From an uncultured Thermoguttaceae bacterium (GTDB lineage: Bacteria; Planctomycetota; Planctomycetia; Pirellulales; Thermoguttaceae): 64,000 bases of DNA. Under the pieces are notes generated by a model. It did no database searches, had not been told where the DNA came from, and saw only the letters and a list, made by a program, of their open reading frames with translations. The stretch's first letter is position 1; every line of letters starts with the position of its first letter. Shown one piece after another: positions 57,560 to 64,000 of this stretch. Made by a program: the position numbers and the translations under genes. The DNA is taken from positions 62,001 to 126,000 of the forward strand of contig CALIRO010000040.1 in NCBI GenBank assembly GCA_938042245.1, read 5' to 3'.

Positions 57560-57648
57560 GGATATTTCCTACCTATCCGAGCTTAGGATTCTGCGGGCAG
57601 TTCAAGTTATGTTTTGCCGGCCTCCCGCCTCCCACGGTCCATCGGCGA

Positions 57649-58332
57649 TCAAGCGGCCTGCACCCGAACACTAGGGCTCATGGTGGCAGAAATCGCGATA
57701 CTTTTAATATATTGCCCACGTACCGCCGCCGGTTTGAGCGACTGCACATAGTCGATCAACGTTTTGATATTTTCTACCAGTTTTTGAGCGTCGAAACTGA
57801 GTTTGCCCACCACCGCATGGATCACCCCCCCGGCGTCATTGCGGAACTCTACCTTGCCCGCTTTGTACTCCCGGACCACCCGGCCGACATCCATGGTAAC
57901 CGTGCCGGCCCGGGGCGAAGGCATGAGGCCTCGGGGACCAAGGATTTTCCCCAACGGCCCTACAAGCCCCATCATATCGGGAGTCGCAATGCAGACATCG
58001 AAGTCGGTCCAACCAGCCTTGATTTTTTCGGCCAATTCAGCGCCGCCGACTTCATCGGCCCCGGCCGCTCGAGCCTCATCCACTTTATCCCCTTTGGCAA
58101 ACACCACCACCCGAAGGGTTTTGCCGATTCCATGCGGCAACACAATCGAACCCCGCACCGTTTGATCTGCCTGCCGAGGATCAATCCCTAAGCGGATGGC
58201 AACCTCGACGCTCTGGTCAAACTTGGTGGTATTAAATTGCTTCAATAAGGCCACCGCCTCGGGCAACGGCAACGGTTGTTTGCCCGGCGTCTTGGCCAAC
58301 ATCGCTTTCATCCGTTTAGATCGTTTCACCAT
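57649..58332 (-). CDS. rplA: Ribosomal protein uL1
   Basis: ATG 58332 ([33 protein letters not shown]) fits the family N-terminus, giving 227 residues; the track's start 78 nt upstream is rejected. Typical uL1 segments follow: [69 protein letters not shown] and the final [16 protein letters not shown]. uL1 also represses its own operon in other bacteria. It sits between rplK and rplJ with spacers of about 124 and 90 bp. Confidence 0.97.
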   Translation of the reverse strand: MVKRSKRMKAMLAKTPGKQPLPLPEAVALLKQFNTTKFDQSVEVAIRLGIDPRQADQTVRGSIVLPHGIGKTLRVVVFAKGDKVDEARAAGADEVGGAELAEKIKAGWTDFDVCIATPDMMGLVGPLGKILGPRGLMPSPRAGTVTMDVGRVVREYKAGKVEFRNDAGGVIHAVVGKLSFDAQKLVENIKTLIDYVQSLKPAAVRGQYIKSIAISATMSPSVRVQAA

Positions 58333-58456
58333 GGCTGGCTCTTCCAAAACAGTTTCCCGGAAACGCATGCTTCCGCCAAAATGCCCCTGCTGGAACGCTT
58401 TGCTCTCCAAAAGCTACCTGGGTGGATTTCGGGGAAGTTCATGTGCTGAGAGCAAC

Positions 58457-58882
58457 TTAGTCTCGAATTTCCAATCCCATGCTTCGCGCGGTGCCTTCGA
58501 TCATTCGGCGGGCGTGTTCCAGATCCCGGGCATTCAGGTCCGCTGCTTTGATTCGGCATATCTCGTCAATCTGGGCCCTGGTGACAAAACCCACCTTTTC
58601 TTTGTTGGGCACTCTGGAGCCTTTGGCAATGCCCGCAGCCTTCTTCAATAGCACTGCTGCCGGCGGACTCTTGGTAACAAACTCAAAACTCCGGTCATGA
58701 TAAACACGAACCACCACGGGAATCGGCATCCCAATGTCGTTTTTGGTCCGTTCATTGAATTGCTGCACAAATTGGCCCAGATTGATGCCATACCGGCCCA
58801 ACGAGGTACCTACCGGCGGAGCCGGTGTGGCCTGGCCCCCAGGAACTTGAAATTTCACTTCTGCTATCAGTTGCTTCGCCAT
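58457..58882 (-). CDS. rplK: Ribosomal protein uL11
   Basis: The 141-residue protein starts [46 protein letters not shown], with the Pro-rich loop of the uL11 N-terminal domain (thiostrepton region). It ends with the rRNA-binding C-terminal domain ([42 protein letters not shown]). Normally it directly follows nusG, but here about 700 bp separate them. Confidence 0.97.
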   Translation of the reverse strand: MAKQLIAEVKFQVPGGQATPAPPVGTSLGRYGINLGQFVQQFNERTKNDIGMPIPVVVRVYHDRSFEFVTKSPPAAVLLKKAAGIAKGSRVPNKEKVGFVTRAQIDEICRIKAADLNARDLEHARRMIEGTARSMGLEIRD

Positions 58883-59586
58883 AGCCGATGCAGAATCCTT
58901 TAATAAGTTGCCAGTTTCCTATTCTCCCTCAGCCCATCCTAATGAACCAACTTGGCTCTGCGGAACCCTTTTCTAGGGGAAGCTAATGTACTCGCGTACC
59001 ATTTCTGCCTACTGAAGCAGGTTCCTGTTTTTTAGAACGAATACCCCCCGCGTATCACTGCCGCGGAACCGGCAGTCCAAAAAGCAGAAACCCCTCGAAA
59101 AGACAGGATTCCTACTTTCGCAGCAGCAACAGGTTGCATCCCTCGGCTGAACTGATACAAGTCACTAAAACCTCCAAAAACACCTTTTATTTATTGACCC
59201 ACATCTCTATAATCCCACAGAGCCTTTCCACAGAGCCAACCAGGTCCTAAAAATTTTCTGTTTACTATGGTTGTTTAAGGTCTCTGTTCATTTTGCCAAC
59301 CGGGGCACCCAACGTACTTCCGGTGGGAAAATTCCGAATCTTCGTGAATTCCGATTTTTCGTAAGGATGACAAAACAATCCCTTCCGAGGAAATGGTCGA
59401 CCAGGATGCCATTTGATTTGGCCCAGCTTACCCAACCGGGCTATGGGCTGGCCTCATCCCCGCCAAGCACTGTCGGTCCCACCGGACCACCCCGATTGAG
59501 AGCCTCTACCAAAACCACCTTTGCTGACCCTTTCCGCCTAGGAAAAGGGCTAGGGGGAGCTTTTGGGGTTGGTTTGTTGGTAGTCC
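58883..59586. other. Long spacer between nusG and rplK
   Basis: About 700 bp without a supported gene, inside a cluster whose other spacers are short. A decayed copy of the dispersed element seems present at 59060-59150 (ACCGGCAGTCCAAAAAGCAG... ATCCCTCGGCTGAACTG), resembling the 32651 and 63415 repeats. The rest is unremarkable. A promoter for rplK may lie here, but none could be assigned. Confidence 0.6.
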
Positions 59587-60744
59587 TTAGACTTTTTCCA
59601 GTTGCCAGTATTCGAACTCCACCGGAGTGGTTCGGTTAAAGATGCTAATCATTACGGTAACCCGACCGTTGGTTTCATCGATCGACGAAACTTCCCCTTC
59701 AAAGTTTTCAAAGGTGCCTTCGGTGATTTTCACCCGATCCCCAATACGGAATCCGATTTTCAATTTGGGGATTTCGTCGGTTCGTTCTTCTTTTTTGGCC
59801 AGTATTCGGTTGACTTCATGCGGGGGAAGCGGACTAGGCCGACCCACCGCTCCGGTAAAATCCCCAATCCCAGGGGTTTCTCGAACTAAAAACCATGTAT
59901 CGTCGTTTAATTCCATTTGGACTACCAGATAGCCGGGGTAAAGTTTTCGGCTGGTAATCCGTTTTTTGCCTCCTTTGAATTCTGTAACTTTTTCGGTAGG
60001 GATAATAATTTCGCCAAAGTAATGATCCAATCCGGCGATAGCAGCGCGGCGGCGTAATCCCTCCCGGATCGACTCCTCTCGGTTGGTTTGGACTTTCAGG
60101 ATATACCAGTCCATTTTGTCCGATTTTGGTGGTTTATCGGAAGGTTGTCCTTGGCCGGCCGGTGGACCGGATGCTGCTGGCAAGGACTCTAGGGGCGAAG
60201 GTGTCTGGACCTCAGGGCTGCTCGGCTCACCCATGGCGGGGGATGAAATTTCCTCCCCCCCGCTCTCCTTTGCCGGAGGCTGTTCTGGTTGGCCTGCCTG
60301 GGAGGAAATGGTTTCTGGCAGCTTGGCTGTTTCTGTCGGCTGTCCGAAGGTTTCTGCTAGGCTGTGGGTTTCTCCGGGTTGGGTCTGTGCCGGAGAGACG
60401 GATTCGGTTTCGTTGGCTCCGGGGGGTACAACCGGCTTCTGAATGTCTGACTGGGCAATTTCTTCAGGGGAGGTTGGATAAGGGCCCTCCGGAGGTTTTG
60501 AACCCGGTTCCTCTATCGGCGCCAAGGACGCCGAAGGTTCTTCTGGCACAGGGGCAGTAGAGGGCAGGGCAGCCCACTCTGTCGGCCCCGCTGCCAGGCT
60601 GGAAGCAGGTTCCGCCGCTACGCTCTCCACCCCCGGCCCAGACCCACAGCCAGGGGAGCTTCCTCGGCCAGCCAAATCCTCTGCTGGCAACGAAAGCTCT
60701 TGCGGCTTGGAACCCTCCCATGGGAAAACCGGTTGCTCACTCAC
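59587..60744 (-). CDS. nusG: Transcription factor NusG with long N-terminal disordered extension
   Basis: The last 175 residues are a normal NusG: the NGN domain MDWYILKVQTNREESIREGLRRRAAIAGLDHYFGEIIIPTEKV and SRKLYPGYLVVQMELNDDTWFLVRETPGIGDFTG, and the KOW domain (FRIGDRVKITEGTFENFEGEVSSIDETNGRVTVMISIFNRTTPVEFEYWQLEKV). Before it lies about 210 residues of Pro/Glu/Ser/Gln-rich sequence (many EPS, PAQ, ETx runs). GTG 60744 has AGGGG upstream and is preferred over GTG 60795. ATG 60112-60114 at the NGN border lacks a ribosome binding site. NusG links RNA polymerase to ribosome and Rho; the extension's role is unknown. It lies between secE and rplK. Confidence 0.88.
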   Translation of the reverse strand: MSEQPVFPWEGSKPQELSLPAEDLAGRGSSPGCGSGPGVESVAAEPASSLAAGPTEWAALPSTAPVPEEPSASLAPIEEPGSKPPEGPYPTSPEEIAQSDIQKPVVPPGANETESVSPAQTQPGETHSLAETFGQPTETAKLPETISSQAGQPEQPPAKESGGEEISSPAMGEPSSPEVQTPSPLESLPAASGPPAGQGQPSDKPPKSDKMDWYILKVQTNREESIREGLRRRAAIAGLDHYFGEIIIPTEKVTEFKGGKKRITSRKLYPGYLVVQMELNDDTWFLVRETPGIGDFTGAVGRPSPLPPHEVNRILAKKEERTDEIPKLKIGFRIGDRVKITEGTFENFEGEVSSIDETNGRVTVMISIFNRTTPVEFEYWQLEKV

Positions 60745-60844
60745 CCTGTTACCCCTTGGCGCCAAACAGATAGGTTTAGGCAAGCGAGAGACCACGGGGA
60801 GCTTAGTTCTCTCTCTGCTCCAAGTATTTGCGGGAGCCTCTTCC

Positions 60845-61246
60845 TTACAAAACCTTTAACGTCTGGAACATCCACGTCCAAAAAGCGTCGAAGACCAACA
60901 ATACCCCAGCCAACACAAACATCGTGATTAATACCACGATCGAACTGCGGATCAGTTCGGTTCGAGTGGGCCAGGATACCTTATTCATTTCTGCTTCGAC
61001 GGCGATCAAAAAGTCGGCAAACCGCGGCAAGTTGACGATCCGGTAGGCGATCCAGAATCCAGCCACGGCTAACAGCCCCGGCACCAGATAGGCCGTCGTG
61101 GTGTTAATGCCCAAGGTCTGATTCAATCGCCAACAGCCCAGCGCTACCGCTAGGGCCAAACCGGCAAAGGTAACCTGACGGATGATACGACCTTGGGTTC
61201 GTTTATAAATACTGATGCGGAACAGTTCTTGCAAAAAATCCTTCAT
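60845..61246 (-). CDS. secE: Preprotein translocase subunit SecE
   Basis: The 133-residue protein has three hydrophobic helices (about residues 25-40, 55-75 and 100-128). The conserved amphipathic helix and hinge FLIAVEAEMNKVSWPTRTELIRSSIVV lies before the last one. The last helix plus the 'VSWPTR' motif is the SecE core that clamps SecY; two additional N-terminal helices are a variation seen in some bacteria. Its place between tRNA-Trp and nusG is standard. No L33 gene (rpmG) is found between tRNA-Trp and secE. Confidence 0.95.
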   Translation of the reverse strand: MKDFLQELFRISIYKRTQGRIIRQVTFAGLALAVALGCWRLNQTLGINTTTAYLVPGLLAVAGFWIAYRIVNLPRFADFLIAVEAEMNKVSWPTRTELIRSSIVVLITMFVLAGVLLVFDAFWTWMFQTLKVL

Positions 61247-61408
61247 GGTCGAGCATCCATGGTACGGATCGTCCTAGGAGGGCGGCCCGCTGAGCGTTCG
61301 GTCAGATCGGCTTAAGGCACAAGCAGTCGCTCCGGGCATCCGCTTCAAAAGCTCCTTTGGCCCATCGGGATGGGCAACTTGCCGCAGCCAGCATCCCTCC
61401 TGGATGCA

Positions 61409-61482
61409 GCAGGGGCGGAGAGACTCGAACTCCCAACCGCCGGTTTTGGAGACCGGTGCTCTACCAATTGAGCTACACCCCT
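61409..61482 (-). tRNA. tRNA-Trp (anticodon CCA)
   Basis: On the minus strand AGGGGTG pairs with CGCCCCT and the discriminator is G. The anticodon stem CCGGT/ACCGG surrounds a loop carrying CCA, which reads UGG tryptophan codons. The T arm GGTTCGAGTCTC-type sequence reads GAGTTCGAGTCTC. CCA is not encoded. It lies between tuf and secE, as in many bacteria. Confidence 0.96.
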
Positions 61483-61577
61483 GCGTCTCAGGAGCCGTTG
61501 GGATTGCTTGGCCCAATTCTCTGGGATCAAGGAATCCTCCGGCCCTTTGGAAAAGTTTGCTGGTAAAAAGGAGACGG

Positions 61578-62777
61578 CTATTTGATGATCTTGGTAACCA
61601 CTCCGGAACCGACGGTTCGGCCTCCTTCCCGGATCGCAAAGCGAAGGCCTTCCTCCATGGCGATGGGATAAATCAGTTCTACGCCGAGGCGGACATTATC
61701 GCCAGGCATGCACATTTCCACACCCCCCAGCAGGTTAATCGTCCCTGTTACGTCCGTGGTGCGGAAGTAGAACTGCGGCCGGTAGCCGCTGAAAAAGGGC
61801 GTGTGCCGGCCCCCTTCCTCCTTGGAGAGCACATACACTTCTGCTTCAAAGACCGTATGGGGGGTGATGGAGCCGGGTTTGGCCAACACCTGGCCCCGCT
61901 CCACCTCATCCTTCCGAATGCCACGAAGCAGGCAGCCGACGTTATCACCCGCCTGGCCGACTTCGAGCGTTTTGTTGAACATTTCTACTCCGGTTACCAC
62001 CGTTCGGCGTGGCTCGGCCGAAAATCCCACAATCTCCACCTCGTCGCCGACCCGCACCGTGCCTTGCTCGATCCGCCCCGTGGCTACCGTACCTCGACCT
62101 TCGATGCTGAAGATATCCTCAATGGCCATCAAAAATGGCTTATCAATTTGACGAATCGGCTGAGGAATGTAGTCGTCAATGGCTTTCAGCAATTCGTCGA
62201 TGCACTTGATGGCATTCGGATCCTCCGGATGCTCTGCTGCTAGCAAGGCAGATCCCCGAATAATCGGAATCTCATCTCCAGGGAAACCGTATTTGGTGAG
62301 CAATTCCCGAAGCTCCAATTCTACCAGCTCCAACAGTTCGGGATCGTCCACCAAATCGACTTTGTTTAAAAACACGACAATGGCCGGTACATTCACCTGC
62401 CGAGCCAACAGGATGTGTTCTCGGGTCTGCGGCATCGGGCCGTCCGCCGCCGAGACCACCAAGATGGCCCCATCCATCTGCGCGGCGCCAGTGATCATAT
62501 TTTTAATATAGTCGGCATGGCCGGGACAGTCGATATGGGCGTAGTGGCGTTTTTCGGTCTCATACTCCACATGCGCCACCGCAATGGTAACTGTCTTCGT
62601 GGCATCGCGAACAGTCCCACCTTTCGCAATTTCGGCATACGGTTTGAACCTGGCCATCCCCCGCCGGCTTTGCACCGCTAGGATAGCTTCGGTGAGCTTG
62701 GTCTTGCCGTGGTCAATGTGACCAATCGTACCTACATTGACATGAGGTTTCGTGCGTTGAAATACTTCCTTGGCCAT
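61578..62777 (-). CDS. tuf: Elongation factor Tu
   Basis: The 399-residue protein contains the EF-Tu GTPase motifs: G1 GHIDHGKT, switch [10 protein letters not shown]4 NKVD and G5 SAL. The complete domains 2 and 3 follow ([27 protein letters not shown]; the C-terminus [17 protein letters not shown]). The residue after the G1 GKT is Lys (GKTKLT), where most EF-Tu proteins have Thr. The switch I stretch reads [24 protein letters not shown], unlike the usual RGITI. Both features are noted as findings. EF-Tu delivers aminoacyl-tRNA to the ribosome. It is flanked by tRNA-Thr upstream and tRNA-Trp downstream. Confidence 0.97.
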   Translation of the reverse strand: MAKEVFQRTKPHVNVGTIGHIDHGKTKLTEAILAVQSRRGMARFKPYAEIAKGGTVRDATKTVTIAVAHVEYETEKRHYAHIDCPGHADYIKNMITGAAQMDGAILVVSAADGPMPQTREHILLARQVNVPAIVVFLNKVDLVDDPELLELVELELRELLTKYGFPGDEIPIIRGSALLAAEHPEDPNAIKCIDELLKAIDDYIPQPIRQIDKPFLMAIEDIFSIEGRGTVATGRIEQGTVRVGDEVEIVGFSAEPRRTVVTGVEMFNKTLEVGQAGDNVGCLLRGIRKDEVERGQVLAKPGSITPHTVFEAEVYVLSKEEGGRHTPFFSGYRPQFYFRTTDVTGTINLLGGVEMCMPGDNVRLGVELIYPIAMEEGLRFAIREGGRTVGSGVVTKIIK

Positions 62778-62866
62778 TCTTGCTCCCTGTACGCTCTCAA
62801 AAGGGGTTCTAGGATACTAGACCATCTTTCCCAATGTGGTTCTCTGCTTCACCGGTTAGCGCCCAG

Positions 62867-62939
62867 AGCTGCTGATGGGACTTGAACCCATGCCCTCGTC
62901 CTTACCAAGGACGCGCTCTACCGACTGAGCTACAGCAGC
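62867..62939 (-). tRNA. tRNA-Thr (anticodon GGT)
   Basis: On the minus strand GCTGCTG pairs with CAGCAGC. The anticodon stem CGTCC/GGACG surrounds loop TTGGTAA, giving anticodon GGT for ACC/ACU. The D and T arms are canonical. It immediately precedes tuf in the operon. Confidence 0.96.
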
Positions 62940-63017
62940 CCACCGGCCAGTACCTCTTGGTTCCTCCTGCACAACGGTTTCGGTTGACCCACTTCCCAAC
63001 GTCGGTCTCCCAGAGCA

Positions 63018-63088
63018 AGCGGGTGAAGGGAGTCGAACCCTCGTCTCCAGCTTGGAAGGCTGTGGCTCTACCGTTGAGCTACACCCGC
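63018..63088 (-). tRNA. tRNA-Gly (anticodon TCC)
   Basis: On the minus strand GCGGGTG pairs with CACCCGC and the discriminator is T. The anticodon loop TTCCAAG gives TCC, reading GGA/GGG. The short 71-nt form is complete, with T arm GAGGGTTCGACTCCCTT. It lies between tRNA-Tyr and tRNA-Thr. Confidence 0.95.
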
Positions 63089-63163
63089 ATCCACATCGCA
63101 ACGCCCACGACCTTGCTCTGGAAAGCTCCGACACCAGAGCCTGCCAATCTTTCTCTACGAACT

Positions 63164-63245
63164 TGGGGGGTGCAGGATTCGAACCTGCGAAGGCAGTGCC
63201 ATCAGATTTACAGTCTGACCCCTTTGACCACTCGGGAAACCCCCC
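63164..63245 (-). tRNA. tRNA-Tyr (anticodon GTA)
   Basis: On the minus strand the acceptor GGGGGGT pairs with ACCCCCC and the discriminator is A. The anticodon loop CTGTAAA gives GTA for UAC/UAU. A long variable arm (GGCACTGCC) is typical of bacterial class II tRNA-Tyr. The T arm is GCAGGTTCGAATCCTGC. Confidence 0.96.
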
Positions 63246-63320
63246 GTGGATTTTTCCCTCAGGCTGCCTTTGCAAACCCCCTCCAGGCCATGCCTTTGCA
63301 TAGGGCAACAGGCCCGGCCA

Positions 63321-63393
63321 AGCTAGCGGAGGGACTCGAACCCACAACCTGCTGATTACAAATCAGCTGCTCTACCTGTTGAGCTACGCTAGC
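63321..63393 (-). tRNA. tRNA-Thr (anticodon TGT)
   Basis: On the minus strand GCTAGCG pairs with CGCTAGC. The anticodon stem GCTGA/TCAGC surrounds TTTGTAA, giving TGT for ACA-type codons. It is the first gene of the tRNA-tuf-secE-nusG cluster. Confidence 0.96.
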
Positions 63394-64000
63394 CTCTGCA
63401 GCCATAGGATATAAAGAACTTTTCCTTCAGCCGATTGAAAAACTGCCCCGATTGATCCGAGGAAAGCCTTCCGGGCTGCCCGCCACGCAAGCAGCAGTCC
63501 AGAACAAATCCACTACCACAAAAAACCAGCTGCCTGCTTTCGCAAGAATGCCCTGGTACACCCTTCGGCCGAAGTCTTGTGATTTTCTAAGTGTACTCTT
63601 CTTATCTCTTTCTTACAAGCTAACTAAATTAAAAAAACTTCCCCTCCCTGGCAGATAAACCAGGATTCAAAAAACTTATTATTACCTATAAGGCAACTGT
63701 TTTCAAGGCCTGGGGGCAGAAATCCCTTCTCAGAAGCTTCCCTGTTTATTTTTCTCAAATTTACCTATTTTCTCTATATTCCCAAATTGGCTCTTGTAGA
63801 GTCTATTTGCCCCCGAAAAGGTTATTTTTCCCCACATCTTATTATTTTATTCTTTCGAATGGGCGAATCCCTTTTTCCTCGTTTGGGCTTGATGGTTTAG
63901 GCTCTGTTGAAAGAGGCTTTCTCGATTTGGAAATGTTGTCCATAAGAAAAAGTGTAACACCTCAGGCAAATGAAAAGCAGCCCACATGCAAGAAAATCTT
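63394..64000. other. Region upstream of the tRNA-tuf cluster with a dispersed repeat
   Basis: About 600 bp, AT-rich toward the end, with no supported gene. The promoter of the tRNA-tuf-secE cluster must lie near 63394-63470. On the minus strand CTTTATATCC sits about 20 nt before tRNA-Thr and could be a -10 region, but no -35 could be assigned. The repeat copy at 63415-63577 overlaps it. Confidence 0.45.
63415..63577 (+). repeat. ~165-bp dispersed repeat, copy 2
   Basis: This segment aligns with 32651-32818 in the same orientation: CTTCAGCCGATTGAAAA, GATCCGAGGAAAGCCTT, GCAGTCCAGAACAAAT, AAAAAACCAG, TGGTACAC and TTCGGCCGAAGT are shared. It lies beside the tRNA-tuf cluster, whereas copy 1 lies beside moxR and the DUF4159 gene. 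No ORF of note crosses it. Confidence 0.7.

Noticed and set aside
61247-61408. Possible rpmG (bL33) between tRNA-Trp and secE
   Set aside because: Both strands were inspected; no frame encodes an L33-like protein in this spacer.
63394-63470. Exact promoter of the tRNA-tuf cluster
   Set aside because: A TATATCC-like -10 is visible but no matching -35; too weak to list as a site.

Overview
The window looks like chromosomal DNA of a planctomycete, probably a Pirellulales/Thermoguttaceae-type bacterium. This is inferred from content alone: a DUF1559 'FTLVELLVVIAIIGILIALLLPAVQ' prepilin-like protein, a PEP-CTERM protein, ThuA-DUF1080, Tat-signal Gfo/Idh/MocA, Tat-signal sugar isomerase/epimerase-like and DUF4091 proteins, a MoxR/DUF58/VWA/DUF4159 cluster and planctomycete-style EF-Tu and NusG. 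Nothing seen points to phage, plasmid, transposase or CRISPR.

Layout. 1-1156: end of a small gene (probably tatA), a TatA/B-like gene and tRNA-Val. 1477-8172: exported sugar-metabolism-type proteins. 8173-12085: repeat-rich DNA around a PEP-CTERM gene, whose signal-peptide codons carry an in-frame TAG, and a DUF1559 gene with an oddly repeated leader. 12086-20535 (minus strand): lptE-like, bamD-like, then recO, corC-like, ybeY, pgpH-like and phoH, the last five being the familiar phoH-pgpH-ybeY-corC-recO run. 21227-24522: a sugar isomerase/epimerase-like protein and a DUF4091 protein. 24942-32117 (minus): moxR, DUF58 and two large VWA membrane proteins, with a divergent gene at 32882 joining a terpenoid-cyclase/prenyltransferase-like toroid to two DUF4159 domains. 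35302-40610: a GT39-like membrane glycosyltransferase and an LptD/OstA-like outer-membrane protein. 40696-47738: DUF1573, a BRCT+MerR-like+TPR protein, an HtrA-like protease, homoserine dehydrogenase and a flavodiiron protein.

47961-63393 (minus): the core transcription-translation cluster. In reading order it runs tRNA-Thr(UGU), tRNA-Tyr, tRNA-Gly, tRNA-Thr(GGU), tuf, tRNA-Trp, secE, nusG, rplK, rplA, rplJ, rplL, rpoB, rpoC. The order is the classical bacterial one, but a gap of about 700 bp separates nusG from rplK, and nusG carries a Pro/Glu/Ser-rich N-terminal extension of about 210 residues.

Intergenic DNA holds several dispersed repeat families: a dRS3-like ATTCCC-N8-GGGAAT palindrome, a CCCTCTCCC/GGGAGAGG family, a 'CACAAAG...CACCAAG' family, a composite module present twice, and a ~165 bp element present twice. 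There are also short direct repeats that copy the ends of genes (lptE 3' end, the gene ending at 4159, and the DUF1559 5' end). No clearly new defence or metabolic system was found. The best leads are the amber codon, the gene-end duplications, the NusG extension, the BRCT/MerR/TPR protein and the MoxR-VWA-DUF4159 neighbourhood.
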